Origin: Bacillota bacterium
GTDB taxonomy: Bacteria; Bacillota; Clostridia; Oscillospirales; Oscillospiraceae
Length of the DNA: 64,000 nucleotides
Assembly: GCA_023459875.1 (NCBI GenBank)
Contig: JAEWRY010000020.1
Span: 84,120 to 148,119, forward strand
Reading direction: 5' to 3'
Below the pieces are notes generated by a model, which was not told where the DNA came from, ran no database searches, and saw only the letters and a program-made list of their open reading frames with translations. Of the stretch, positions 37,120 through 45,942 are shown piece after piece (position 1 is the first letter of the stretch; each line of letters begins with the position of its first letter). Position numbers and translations under genes: made by a program.

Positions 37120-37883
37120 TCGTGTTTTTGTTCCCTGGAGGGCTGCTTGCGCCGATGCTCCACGGGGCCCCATTCGGGGAGGGGCAGCCGCTGCATGGCC
37201 CCGAACGCGTATTCTTTCAGATTGGGATAGCGCTCTGACAGCTCCCCTATGAGTTCCTTGACTTCCTGCCGCTTGGTATAGCCGTTGGCCGGGCAGGCGT
37301 TTTTAACCACGGGAAGCTCCAGCCTCGCCGCGGTGTTCCGGATGAACCCTTCTCCGCAGTAGAGCATGGGCCTGATTTGGGTAATGGCCGTTCGGTCAAG
37401 GTACGTAACCGGCTGAAAGCACGAAAGCCTGCCCTCGTAAAACAGGGAGAGGAAAAAGGTCTCCACCGCGTCGTCAAAATGATGCCCCAGGGCGATCTTA
37501 TGAATGTCCCGGGCCAGGAGCGCGTCATGCAGGGCACCCCGGCGCATTTTGGCACACAGGGCGCAGGGATTGGTTTCCTTGCGCAGGTCGAAGATGATAT
37601 GGTGGATTTCCGAGGGTAGAAGCGTATAGGGCACGTCCAGGGTCTCGCACAGGCCCGCCACCCCGGAAAAGTCCATTTTCTCCCTGCCGTCTGCCGCGCC
37701 CATGTCCAGGGTGAAGGCCTCCACGGTAAAGGGTTTCGGGTAAAATTCCCGCAGCTTCGCCAGGGCCAAGAGCAGGGTAAGAGAATCCTTCCCCCCCGAA
37801 ACGCCCACGGCAATCCGGTCGCCGGACTCAATCATCTTATAGTCCTCCACGCAGCGGCGGACATATCCAAGCAGTTTATTCAT
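37077..37883 (-). CDS. tRNA 2-thiocytidine biosynthesis protein, TtcA-like ATPase
   Basis: This PP-loop ATPase resembles TtcA, which thiolates C32 of tRNAs using an iron-sulphur cluster. The PP-loop motif SGGKDS is at residues 29-34. A CALC motif (ETNPCALCAKMRRGAL, near residue 110) and a later Cys in KNACPANG fit the cluster-binding cysteines of the family, and ALGHHFDDAVETFFLSLFY is diagnostic. The length of 268 is close to TtcA. The C-terminus is a low-complexity Ser/Lys tail produced where the gene runs into the convergent zincin gene, which suggests recent extension of the reading frame. Confidence 0.87.
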   Translation of the reverse strand: MNKLLGYVRRCVEDYKMIESGDRIAVGVSGGKDSLTLLLALAKLREFYPKPFTVEAFTLDMGAADGREKMDFSGVAGLCETLDVPYTLLPSEIHHIIFDLRKETNPCALCAKMRRGALHDALLARDIHKIALGHHFDDAVETFFLSLFYEGRLSCFQPVTYLDRTAITQIRPMLYCGEGFIRNTAARLELPVVKNACPANGYTKRQEVKELIGELSERYPNLKEYAFGAMQRLPLPEWGPVEHRRKQPSREQKHDQGSSSSSLKKESR

Positions 37884-37995
37884 ACGCAGCTCCTAAAAAT
37901 CGAAAATCGAAACGGAGTATTTAAGAGGATTAACGAGCATAATGAAGAAAGAGAGAGTTTATCTCATCGTAAATTAAAAAAACCGAAAAGAACTG

Positions 37996-38024
37996 TTGAC
38001 ACTCCGTATTCCCAGTATTATAAT
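37996..38024 (+). promoter_or_regulatory. Consensus promoter of the rplM-rpsI operon
   Basis: A perfect -35 TTGACA (37996-38001) and a perfect -10 TATAAT (38019-38024) are separated by 17 bases, the strongest promoter in the window, as expected for ribosomal proteins. Confidence 0.85.
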
Positions 38025-38034
38025 ACAAACTGCT

Positions 38035-38050
38035 CCGTCTGTACAGACGG
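38035..38050 (+). promoter_or_regulatory. Palindromic hairpin at the 5' end of the rplM transcript
   Basis: CCGTCTGTACAGACGG is a perfect 16-base palindrome at the predicted transcript start, about 60 bases before rplM. It could be a 5'-stabilising hairpin or an L13 autoregulatory leader element. Confidence 0.45.
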
Positions 38051-38109
38051 GGCGCGTATTGTGTTTGCAACATAATTTAAAGATACAATTACAATTTGGA
38101 GGTTTCAAC

Positions 38110-38541
38110 ATGTCCACTTTTATGGCCAACAAGGGCAATATCGTGCGCAAGTGGTATATCCTTGACGCAGCGGGCAAGCCCCTTGGCAAAACAGCAGTCA
38201 CCGCCGCCGTTCTGCTCCGCGGCAAGCATAAGCCCGAGTACACTCCCCACGCCGACTGCGGCGACTTTGTCATCGTCCTCAACGCCGCCAAAGCCGTGCT
38301 CACCGGCAAAAAGATGGAGCAGAAGATGTACCGCACCCACTCCGGCTATGTGGGCGGTCTCAAGGAGACCAAGTACCGTCTGCTGATGCAGGACAAGCCG
38401 GAACTCGCCATGAAGCTGGCCGTCCGCGGCATGATGCCCCGCAACATCATTACCAAGGATTCTCTCACCCGGCTGAAGATTTTCAGCGGCACCGAGCATC
38501 CCCACGCTGCCCAGAAGCCCGAAGCCTGGACCGCGGAATAA
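38110..38541 (+). CDS. rplM: 50S ribosomal protein L13
   Basis: The 143-residue protein is bacterial L13 (uL13). Segments WYILDAAGKPLGKTA, LLRGKHKPEYTPHADCGD, TGKKMEQKMYRTHSGY and the C-terminal VRGMMPRNI are diagnostic. The ATG follows TTGGAGGT. It is cotranscribed with rpsI, 12 bases downstream, from a consensus promoter. Confidence 0.97.
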   Translation: MSTFMANKGNIVRKWYILDAAGKPLGKTAVTAAVLLRGKHKPEYTPHADCGDFVIVLNAAKAVLTGKKMEQKMYRTHSGYVGGLKETKYRLLMQDKPELAMKLAVRGMMPRNIITKDSLTRLKIFSGTEHPHAAQKPEAWTAE

Positions 38542-38553
38542 GGAGGAAAGAAC

Positions 38554-38958
38554 ATGTATAAAAGCAAGAAGCCTTATTTTTACGGAACCGGCCGCCGGAA
38601 GTCCTCCGTTGCCCGCGTCCACCTCTTCCCCAACGGAACCGGCGCCATCACCATTAACGGCCGTGACATCGACGACTACTTCGGCCTCGAAACCCTCAAG
38701 CTCATCACCCGTCAACCCCTGGTTACCACCGAAAACGTCGGCAAGGTAGACGTGGTCGCCACCGTACTGGGCGGCGGCGTCACCGGCCAGGCCGGCGCCC
38801 TTCGCCACGGTATCAGCCGCGCCCTGCTCCTGATGAACGAAGAATTCCGTCCGGCCCTCAAGTCCGCCGGCTTCCTAACCCGCGACCCCAGAATGAAGGA
38901 ACGCAAGAAATACGGCCTCAAAGCCGCCAGACGCGCTCCCCAGTTCTCCAAGCGCTAA
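38554..38958 (+). CDS. rpsI: 30S ribosomal protein S9
   Basis: The 134-residue protein is bacterial S9 (uS9). It begins FYGTGRRKSSVARVHLFPNG and ends with the invariant RRAPQFSKR, whose Lys-Arg tail contacts P-site tRNA. GRDIDDYF and GQAGALRHGISRAL are also family segments. It is the second and last gene of the operon, followed by a terminator. Confidence 0.98.
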   Translation: MYKSKKPYFYGTGRRKSSVARVHLFPNGTGAITINGRDIDDYFGLETLKLITRQPLVTTENVGKVDVVATVLGGGVTGQAGALRHGISRALLLMNEEFRPALKSAGFLTRDPRMKERKKYGLKAARRAPQFSKR

Positions 38959-38976
38959 ATTACGGAAGATATCAAC

Positions 38977-39012
38977 AAGGCCCGACGCCGTACCAACGGC
39001 GCCGGGCTTTCG
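38977..39012 (+). terminator. Terminator of the rplM-rpsI operon
   Basis: A GC-rich stem (GCCCG and GCCGT arms with a small internal mismatch, loop ACCA) is followed by TTTCGGTT. Confidence 0.75.
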
Positions 39013-39033
39013 GTTACCTGTTTCACTCATTCA

Positions 39034-39062
39034 TTGCGATAAACGGATTATAAAAATATAAC
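39034..39062 (+). promoter_or_regulatory. Predicted promoter of the metallophosphoesterase gene
   Basis: TTGCGA (39034-39039) and TATAAC (39057-39062) are separated by 17 bases, 20 bases ahead of the ATG. Confidence 0.5.
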
Positions 39063-39081
39063 TCGTTATTGGGTATTCGAA

Positions 39082-39939
39082 ATGAAAATAAGACAGAAGA
39101 AGAAATATATTTTTTGGGGAGTCGCTTTGGCTGTATTGGCTGCACTTCTCGCAGCTGCATTATGGCAGGGCCTGACGGTCAGGATTTATACGGAAACCAC
39201 AGACAAAGTTTCGTCGCCGATACGAATAGCTGTCTTAGCCGACCTGCACGATTCTATGTACGGGGACAGCCAGGATGTTTTGATTCAGGCAATCCGCGAG
39301 CAGAAACCGGACATTATTCTGCTTGTGGGAGACATTGCCGACGATGAAAAGCCTCATGACGGAACAAGGCAGCTTCTCTCGGCCATCGGCGGGAACTATC
39401 CCTGCTATTATGTGACGGGGAACCACGAATACTGGTCTGGGGAAGTTGATTTGATCAAAGACATGATCCGCTCTTACAGCGTTACGATTTTGGAAGGCGA
39501 CACGGAAATAATCCAGGTGGGCCACCAAAAGCTAAGGCTTTGCGGCGTTGACGACCCGGACGGGTTTCATTGTTCTACATACGCGGATCATAAAATTGCA
39601 GAAAACTGGCAGGAACAATTTGACGCATGCAAAGCCAAGACCGGCGACAATATCTATTCTATATTGCTGTCACACCGTCCGGAACTGGCAGAAAAATATA
39701 GAGACAGCGGCTTTGATTTGGTTCTAGCCGGGCATGCTCACGGCGGACAAGTAAGGATTCCCGGAATTTTAAACGGTTTGTACGCGCCAAATCAAGGTTT
39801 TTTCCCAAAGTACGCAGGAGGGCGCTACGAACTGGGAGAAACCATTATGATCGTCAACCGTGGATTAAGCAAAAGCCGTATCCCGCGGGTTTTTAATCCT
39901 CCGGAACTCGTTATCGTGAATTTAGAGCCTGTGAAATGA
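39082..39939 (+). CDS. Membrane-anchored calcineurin-like metallophosphoesterase
   Basis: The N-terminus is a basic stretch and one membrane helix (about residues 10-30), with the catalytic domain outside or membrane-associated. The dinuclear metal motifs are complete: DLH (D54, H56), GDIAD, GNHEYW, a later His in LSHRPEL and GHAHGGQ. It is like the YaeI/YkuE group, some of which act on phospholipid headgroups such as UDP-diacylglucosamine; the substrate here is undetermined. It has its own promoter and a strong terminator. The ribosome-binding site is weak. Confidence 0.88.
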   Translation: MKIRQKKKYIFWGVALAVLAALLAAALWQGLTVRIYTETTDKVSSPIRIAVLADLHDSMYGDSQDVLIQAIREQKPDIILLVGDIADDEKPHDGTRQLLSAIGGNYPCYYVTGNHEYWSGEVDLIKDMIRSYSVTILEGDTEIIQVGHQKLRLCGVDDPDGFHCSTYADHKIAENWQEQFDACKAKTGDNIYSILLSHRPELAEKYRDSGFDLVLAGHAHGGQVRIPGILNGLYAPNQGFFPKYAGGRYELGETIMIVNRGLSKSRIPRVFNPPELVIVNLEPVK

Positions 39940-39962
39940 ATGATGAGAAAGAAGATATTGAC

Positions 39963-40009
39963 ATAACAAAGTCCGGCGCCGGTGCTGCGTCGGACTTTGT
40001 TATTTTTTT
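39963..40009 (+). terminator. Terminator after the metallophosphoesterase gene
   Basis: A perfect 13-base stem (ATAACAAAGTCCG) with a 15-base loop is followed by a run of seven T. Confidence 0.9.
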
Positions 40010-40287
40010 AACATTATAATGGACATCGCACAAAATCCGTGGTATTATTTGGGTGTGAGTGCGGATATTGGGAGTGAAGCGGTATGGTAAGAAAGAGGAA
40101 TCGTTCCGCTTACTGTTATTTCTTATCTTCATAGCCATCATGATTATTTGGCGGTTTTTGGTTTTTTAATACAATCCAAGGATCCGGCTCCGAATAGTTT
40201 TTGCTGTTTTGTTCACCGTGATATATTCTTGTATTTCCAACTTTTTTCCCGTGTTCCCTGGCAAAAAGATTGTTAAAAACATATCGC
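40010..40287. other. Intergenic region upstream of the hydrogenase operon
   Basis: AT-rich sequence with no convincing gene. An 88-codon frame from 40209 runs into the hydrogenase gene in another frame and shows no motif or ribosome-binding site. Confidence 0.5.
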
Positions 40288-40316
40288 TTTACATATTAGG
40301 CAAATATGGTTATAGT
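40288..40316 (+). promoter_or_regulatory. Predicted promoter of the hydrogenase operon
   Basis: TTTACA (40288-40293) and TATAGT (40311-40316) are separated by 17 bases. The leader to the first start codon is about 95 bases and contains an additional AGGAGGTG at 40350 not followed by a start codon at normal spacing. Confidence 0.5.
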
Positions 40317-40416
40317 AATTATAGAGTTATATTATTTCACAAGCAGAACAGGAGGTGTACTATTTTTCGCGGGATTCCAGTAATGTGTACGGAAATGCAA
40401 AAGGAGGTGCAGGTTT

Positions 40417-40953
40417 TTGGCATACCAAACAGAAAAGAATCAGGCAACCGATCCGTGCTGCGGCTGCGGCGATGAGTCGGAACAGCTCCGGCTCCTCGCG
40501 GAGCTGACGCAGGAATATCGCTCTCAAGGAAAATCGCTCATTCAGGTTCTCTATATGGCTCAGGGGATGTTTGGCTCGCTGCCGCTCGATGTGCAGAAGG
40601 TGGTGGCCGGGAATATGGGTATGTCGCTCTCACATGTGTCCGGTGTGGTGTCGTTCTATTCTTTCTTCACCACGCAGCCGAGGGGCAAGCATACCATCCG
40701 CGTCTGCCTGGGAACCGCCTGCTACGTACGGGGCGGAAAAAGGATTCTGGAAAAACTGGAATCTCTTCTGGGTATCTCCGTTGGGGAAACCACTCCCGAC
40801 GGGCTCTTTACCCTGGAGGTAGCCCGGTGCATCGGCGCTTGCGGCCTGGCCCCCGCCATGATGATTGACGGTGACGTGTTTAAGCAGGTCAAGCCCGAAA
40901 AGCTGGACTCTCTGCTGGATTCCATCCGGTCCAAAGGAGGTGTCGCGGGATGA
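40417..40953 (+). CDS. hydC: [FeFe] hydrogenase NuoE-like subunit (HydC/HndA type)
   Basis: This 178-residue thioredoxin-like [2Fe-2S] protein is the NuoE-type subunit of a multimeric NAD-linked [FeFe] hydrogenase. The four cluster cysteines are in CLGTACYV and CIGACGLAP (about residues 95-140). The N-terminal helical part holds LIQVLYMAQGMFGSLP, typical of NuoE. An extra Cys cluster near the N-terminus (DPCCGCGDE, residues 12-20) is not part of the usual NuoE fold and might bind a metal. The start is TTG 40417 with AAAGGAGGTG seven bases upstream. Its stop overlaps the next gene by four bases. Confidence 0.9.
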   Translation: MAYQTEKNQATDPCCGCGDESEQLRLLAELTQEYRSQGKSLIQVLYMAQGMFGSLPLDVQKVVAGNMGMSLSHVSGVVSFYSFFTTQPRGKHTIRVCLGTACYVRGGKRILEKLESLLGISVGETTPDGLFTLEVARCIGACGLAPAMMIDGDVFKQVKPEKLDSLLDSIRSKGGVAG

Positions 40954-43900
40954 TTCAGAATATCAGTGACCTCACAAAAATCAAGAAGGATTATCTGGCT
41001 CACCTGAGTACATATAAGTATCAGGCTCTGGTCTGCGGCGGCACGGGGTGCGTCTCCGCCAACTGCGGCGCCGTGGCGAGCGCGCTGGAAGATGCGCTCA
41101 AGGAGTATGGCCTTACAAACGACGTAAAGGTGATACACCGGGGCTGTATGGGTACCTGCGCCGTTGGTCCCGTTGTCTATATTCTGCCCGACGAGACATA
41201 TTACACCGAACTTACTCCCGAAAAGATGCGCGAGATCGTAAAAAGCCACTTTGTGGAGGGAAATCCGGTCCTCAAATATACTTACTACGACAACGTCCAG
41301 AAGAAACATGTTTTAAGTCTTAAAGAGGTAGCCTTCTTCAACCAGCAGGTCCGCATCGCGCTGCGCAATTGCGGTCTCATCGACGTGACCAACGTGGACG
41401 CTTACATCGCCCGGGACGGCTATCTTGCCATCGCGCGGGCGCTGGAACATGATCCCATGGATGTGATCCAGGAGATCAAGAAGTCCGGTCTGCGCGGCAG
41501 AGGCGGCGCGGGCTTCCCCACGGGAGTCAAATGGGAGGCCGCCTACAAGCAGACGGCGGACCAGAAGTACATCATCTGCAACGGCGACGAGGGCGACCCC
41601 GGCGCGTTCATGGACCGCAGTATTTTTGAGGGTGACCCGCACTCGGTCATCGAGGGTATGATGCTTGGCGCTTACTCTTTTGGCGCCACCCAGGGCTATG
41701 TCTATATCCGCGCCGAGTATCCCATTGCTCTCCAGCGCATTGAAGGGGCCATCCAGCAAGCTCGGGAACGGGGCCTTCTGGGCCAAAACATCTTCGGCAG
41801 CAATTTCAGCTTCGACATCGAGATCCGCATCGGCGCGGGCGCTTTCGTCTGTGGCGAAGAGACCGCCCTTATGGCCTCGGTGGAAGGGCAGCGGGGCGAG
41901 CCCCGGCAGAAGCCGCCATTTCCTTTTGAAGCCGGCCTCTGGCAAAAGCCCACCATCATCAACAATGTGGAGACCTTGGCGAATGTCCCCGCCATTATGC
42001 TTAACAGCGCGGAGTGGTTCCGTCAGTACGGCACCGAAAAGAGCCCCGGGACCAAGGTCTTCGCCCTCTCGGGCAAAATCGTCAACACCGGCCTCGTGGA
42101 GGTACCGATGGGCATCCCTCTGGGCGAGCTGCTCTTTACCATCGGCGGAGGCTGCATCGGCGGCAAGGACTTTAAGGCAATCCAATCGGGCGGTCCTTCC
42201 GGCGGCTGCCTCTCGGTAACCCACCTCAACACCCCTCTGGACTACGAGTCACTATCCGCCCTGGGCGCCATCATGGGCTCCGGCGGCCTAGTGGTCATGG
42301 ACGAAGACACCTGCATGGTGGATACCGCCCGCTACTTTATGGACTTTATCAAGGACGAGTCCTGCGGCAAATGCGTTCCCTGCCGCATCGGCACCACCCG
42401 GATGCTGGAGATTCTTGAGCGCATTACCCGCGGCGAGGGCAAGCCGGGCGACGTGGAACTGCTGCAGGAGCTCTCGGAAACCCTGATCCAGTCCGCCATG
42501 TGCGGGCTGGGACAGACCGCGCCCAATCCCGTTCTGTCCTCCATTCGTTATTTTAAAAATGAATACGAGGATCATATCCACAATAAGCACTGCGAAGCGG
42601 GGGCCTGTGCCTGCCTGTTCCTCTCCCCCTGCGAAAATGCCTGCCCCGCAAACGTTAACGTCCCCGGCTACATGGCTCTGATTGCCAACGGCCGCTTCCT
42701 GGACGCCTACGACCTGATCCGGCAGGAGAACCCCATGCCCTCGGTATGCGGGCGGATCTGCACCCACCCCTGCGAGAGCAAGTGCCGCCGCGGCACGGTG
42801 GACGAGGCCCTTGCCATCTGCGACCTCAAGCGTTTTGTTGCTGATTACGCCTTCAAAAACCAGGGCGAACGTATGGAGAAACCCTCGGCTCCCAAAAACG
42901 GCAAAAAGGTCGGCATCATCGGCGCCGGACCCTCGGGACTCACCTGTGCTTTCTATCTCGCCCGTCTGGGTTACGATGTGGATGTTTTCGATTCCAATCC
43001 CCTTCCCGGCGGTATTTTAAATTACGGCATTCCCGAGTACCGGCTGCCCGCCGCAGTTCTGGCACGAGAAATTCAGGAAATGCAGAAGGCGGGTTTCCAC
43101 ATCCATTTGAACACCACCGTGGGCAAGGACATCCCGTTCGGAAAGCTCCAGTCCCAGACCGACGCCATCTATATCGCCATCGGCACCCAGCTCCCCCAGA
43201 AGGCGGGCGTGGAAGGCGAGGAACTGGAAGGGGTTCTGCCCGGCATCACCTTCCTCAAGGACGTTGCCCTTAACCGCCAGCCGGACTTAAACGGCAAAAC
43301 GGTCGCCGTCATCGGCGGCGGCAACACGGCCATCGACTCCGCCCGCACCGCCCTCCGCCTGGGCGCCAGAAAGGTCATGATCCTTTACCGCCGCACCAGA
43401 GACGCTATGCCCGCCAACAAGAGCGAGGTTGTAGAGGCTCTGGAGGAAGGCATAGAGCTTTGCGAGCTGGTCTCCCCCGAGCGCTTTGTGGCCGACGGGA
43501 ATGGGAAGCTGGTCAAAGTGGAGTGCGTCCGCCGCGAAGTGGTAAACTTTGATAAGAGCGGACGCCGGAATACAAAGGTGGTTCCCGGCTCCAACTTCTT
43601 CGTCGATGTGGACGCGGTCATCACCGCCGTAAGCCAGCAGGCCGACTACCCCTTCATCAGCACAGGCAATATCTCGGTCACCCCATGGGGTACCTTAGCC
43701 GTGGACCCGGACACCTTTATGACCAGTTCTCCCGGCGTGTTTGCCGGCGGGGATATCGTCCGGGGCTCCGACGTAGCCGTTGCCGCCATTGCCGACGGGA
43801 AAAAGGCCGCAGCCGCCATCGACCGCTATCTGGGCGGCAAGGGTATTCTGAATAAGGGCCGCACGATCGATATCCCGACGGTCATTGATTCCGACAACGT

Positions 43901-44039
43901 AGAGTTCCACAACCGGTTCGAAAGGGAGCATCTGCCTCCTGAAACGCGGTGCAAAACCTTTGACGAGGTGGTGGTGGGCTACCACAAGCTCAACGCCATG
44001 GCTGAGTCCATGCGTTGTCTGCACTGTGACAGGAGGTGA
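40950..44039 (+). CDS. hydB: Fusion of NuoF-like hydrogenase subunit (HydB) with GltD/NfnB-like NAD(P)H oxidoreductase
   Basis: This 1029-residue protein joins two flavoenzymes. Residues 1-110 form a thioredoxin-like [2Fe-2S] domain (CGGTGC, later CMGTC). Residues ~150-540 are NuoF: GRGGAGFPTGVKWE (FMN/NAD site, ~183), NGDEGDPGAF, an SLBB-like part and the [4Fe-4S] motif SCGKCVPCR (~470). Ordinary HydB ends with a ferredoxin domain; here a GltD-type module follows: CENACPANV and CGRICTHPCESKCRRG (two [4Fe-4S] sites, ~558-615), an FAD Rossmann motif GIIGAGPSGLTCAFYLA (~655) and an NAD(P) motif VIGGGNTAIDSARTALRLGA (~787). It lies between hydC and hydA. The second module suggests NADPH access beside NADH and ferredoxin; this is inference. 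Confidence 0.92.
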   Translation: MIQNISDLTKIKKDYLAHLSTYKYQALVCGGTGCVSANCGAVASALEDALKEYGLTNDVKVIHRGCMGTCAVGPVVYILPDETYYTELTPEKMREIVKSHFVEGNPVLKYTYYDNVQKKHVLSLKEVAFFNQQVRIALRNCGLIDVTNVDAYIARDGYLAIARALEHDPMDVIQEIKKSGLRGRGGAGFPTGVKWEAAYKQTADQKYIICNGDEGDPGAFMDRSIFEGDPHSVIEGMMLGAYSFGATQGYVYIRAEYPIALQRIEGAIQQARERGLLGQNIFGSNFSFDIEIRIGAGAFVCGEETALMASVEGQRGEPRQKPPFPFEAGLWQKPTIINNVETLANVPAIMLNSAEWFRQYGTEKSPGTKVFALSGKIVNTGLVEVPMGIPLGELLFTIGGGCIGGKDFKAIQSGGPSGGCLSVTHLNTPLDYESLSALGAIMGSGGLVVMDEDTCMVDTARYFMDFIKDESCGKCVPCRIGTTRMLEILERITRGEGKPGDVELLQELSETLIQSAMCGLGQTAPNPVLSSIRYFKNEYEDHIHNKHCEAGACACLFLSPCENACPANVNVPGYMALIANGRFLDAYDLIRQENPMPSVCGRICTHPCESKCRRGTVDEALAICDLKRFVADYAFKNQGERMEKPSAPKNGKKVGIIGAGPSGLTCAFYLARLGYDVDVFDSNPLPGGILNYGIPEYRLPAAVLAREIQEMQKAGFHIHLNTTVGKDIPFGKLQSQTDAIYIAIGTQLPQKAGVEGEELEGVLPGITFLKDVALNRQPDLNGKTVAVIGGGNTAIDSARTALRLGARKVMILYRRTRDAMPANKSEVVEALEEGIELCELVSPERFVADGNGKLVKVECVRREVVNFDKSGRRNTKVVPGSNFFVDVDAVITAVSQQADYPFISTGNISVTPWGTLAVDPDTFMTSSPGVFAGGDIVRGSDVAVAAIADGKKAAAAIDRYLGGKGILNKGRTIDIPTVIDSDNVEFHNRFEREHLPPETRCKTFDEVVVGYHKLNAMAESMRCLHCDRR

Positions 44040-44044
44040 ACGGT

Positions 44045-45829
44045 ATGATCGAGCTAACTATCAACGGGAAAAACGTTTCCGTTCCCGAGGGAACCACCAT
44101 TCTGGAAGCAGCCCGCGCCTGCGGGATCCATATTCCCAGCCTCTGCTATCTGAAGGACGTCCATAAATACGGCTCCTGCCGCATCTGCGTGGTGGAGGTG
44201 GAGGGGATGAAAAACCTTCAGGCCTCCTGTATTGCGGCCGTCCGGCAGGGAATGGTGGTACACACGAATTCTTCTAAGGTACGCAGAATCCGGAACATGA
44301 ACTATGAGCTTATCCTCTCCGACCATCCAAAGGACTGCCTCGGCTGCGTCCGCAACCAGACCTGCGAGCTCCAGGCTTTGGGGCATGAACTGGGCGAGGA
44401 CCAAAACCGGTTCGATGGGGTTCACTCAGTCTCCCGGGTGGACATCTCTCCTTCCATCACCCGGAACACCGCCAAGTGCATCCTCTGCCGCCGCTGTGTC
44501 ACGGTCTGCGGCCAGGTGCAGGAGGTGGGCGCCATCGAATGCCAGAACCGGGGCTTCAAGTCGGTGATCAGCCCGGCCATGGGTCTTCCGCTCAACACCA
44601 CCAACTGCGCCATGTGCGGCCAGTGCACCGTCGTCTGTCCCACCGGTGCTCTTCAGGAAACCGACGCCATCGAGCCTGTCTGGCACGCGCTGGACGACCC
44701 GAAAAAGATTACGGTGATCCAGGTGGCGCCTGCCGTGCGCGCCGCCCTGGGCGAGGAATTCGGCCTGCCCACCGGCACCCGCTGCACCGGCAAGATCGCC
44801 GCTTCCCTGCATGCCATCGGGTTCGATCACGTCTTCGATACCAACTTCGCCGCCGACCTCACCATTCTGGAAGAGGGAACCGAGCTCCTCCACCGGCTGA
44901 AAGACGCACTTACCGGGAGCGGCGCGGTACTGCCCATGCTGACAAGCTGCTCACCCGGCTGGATCAAGCATATCGAGCACGCCTTCCCCTATGAGCTGGA
45001 CCACCTCTCCACCTGCAAGTCGCCCCATACGATGATGGGCGCGCTGGTCAAGAGCTTTTACGCCGAGAAGTTGGGCGTGGACCCCGCCGACCTCTATATG
45101 ATCTCGGTGATGCCCTGCACGGCGAAAAAATATGAGATCCAGCGCCCGGAAATGGAGGTTGACGGCCGCAGGGATGTGGACGCCGTACTAACCACAAGGG
45201 AACTGGCCCGCATGATACGCGCATCGGGCATCGACTTTGTTTCTCTGGCTGACGAGACCTTCGACAGCCCCCTGGGGCTCAATTCGGGCGCCGCGGACAT
45301 CTTCGGCGTCACCGGCGGCGTGATGGAAGCGGCTCTGAGAACGGTCTACGAGCTGATTACCGGCCGTGAGCTCCCCTTCGCCGGTCTTCACGTAACTCCC
45401 ATTGTGGGGCTTGATAAGGTCAAGGAAGCCGCCATTACCCTGGAAAATGTACTTCCCGAGTACCAATGGCTGGAGGGCGTTACCGTGAAAGTCGCCGTCA
45501 CCAGCAGCCTCTCGGGTGCGGACATTCTGATGCGCGACGTGGCGGCGGGCACCTCCCCCTATCACTTCATCGAGGTCATGGGCTGTCCAGGCGGCTGCAT
45601 CAACGGCGGCGGCCAGCCCAGAAATCGGGAGGCGGACTACCGTACCCTACGGATGCAGGCCCTCTATACCGAGGATGAGGCAAAAACCCTCCGTAAGAGT
45701 CATGAAAACCCTGATCTGCTCACCCTATACAAGAATTATTTAGGTGAGCCCGGCTCTCATAAAGCCCATCACCTGCTCCACACCACCTACACTCCTAGGG
45801 GCCAGTTCAACGAGCTTTTGGAACAGTAA
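44045..45829 (+). CDS. hydA: [FeFe] hydrogenase catalytic subunit, multimeric group A (HydA)
   Basis: This 594-residue subunit carries the H-cluster. The N-terminus is NuoG-like: [2Fe-2S] (C34, C45, C48, C62), His-ligated [4Fe-4S] (H94, C98, C101, C107) and two ferredoxin clusters (C145-C155; C188-C198). The H-domain has L1 TSCSPGW (residues 300-306), L2 MPCTAKKYE (C358) and L3 with E510, C514 and C518 before GGGQP. L1 has Ser where the textbook TSCCPxW has its second Cys. The C-terminus is the small-subunit-like helix region. ATG 44045 with AGGAGGTG is preferred over GTG 44036. With hydC and hydB it should form a cytoplasmic, possibly electron-bifurcating, hydrogenase. No maturases are in the window. 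Confidence 0.95.
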   Translation: MIELTINGKNVSVPEGTTILEAARACGIHIPSLCYLKDVHKYGSCRICVVEVEGMKNLQASCIAAVRQGMVVHTNSSKVRRIRNMNYELILSDHPKDCLGCVRNQTCELQALGHELGEDQNRFDGVHSVSRVDISPSITRNTAKCILCRRCVTVCGQVQEVGAIECQNRGFKSVISPAMGLPLNTTNCAMCGQCTVVCPTGALQETDAIEPVWHALDDPKKITVIQVAPAVRAALGEEFGLPTGTRCTGKIAASLHAIGFDHVFDTNFAADLTILEEGTELLHRLKDALTGSGAVLPMLTSCSPGWIKHIEHAFPYELDHLSTCKSPHTMMGALVKSFYAEKLGVDPADLYMISVMPCTAKKYEIQRPEMEVDGRRDVDAVLTTRELARMIRASGIDFVSLADETFDSPLGLNSGAADIFGVTGGVMEAALRTVYELITGRELPFAGLHVTPIVGLDKVKEAAITLENVLPEYQWLEGVTVKVAVTSSLSGADILMRDVAAGTSPYHFIEVMGCPGGCINGGGQPRNREADYRTLRMQALYTEDEAKTLRKSHENPDLLTLYKNYLGEPGSHKAHHLLHTTYTPRGQFNELLEQ

Positions 45830-45833
45830 GCAA

Positions 45834-45900
45834 AACAATATAAAAGTACAGGAGCGTCTGTGCACCGCACCAACTTAAACGGACATTGCAAGGAAAAGGC
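45834..45900 (+). repeat. Left terminal inverted repeat of the IS cluster
   Basis: This end shares AACAATATAA, GGAGCGTC, GTGCACC, AAACGGACA and AAAGGC, in order, with the reverse complement of 47959-48022. Confidence 0.75.
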
Positions 45901-45935
45901 CTCCTGTCGTAGAATAGAAACTACGACAGGAGGCC
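45898..45935. repeat. Perfect 15-base-stem hairpin inside the left IS end
   Basis: GGCCTCCTGTCGTAG and its complement flank an 8-base loop. The right arm supplies an AGGAGG before ATG 45943. Folding would hide that ribosome-binding site in read-through transcripts, a known way for insertion sequences to limit transposase synthesis; it may also terminate hydA transcription. Confidence 0.6.
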
Positions 45936-45942
45936 CTTCACT

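Noticed and set aside
40209..40475. 88-codon open frame before hydC
   Set aside because: It contains the predicted hydrogenase promoter and runs into hydC out of frame; no motif was seen.
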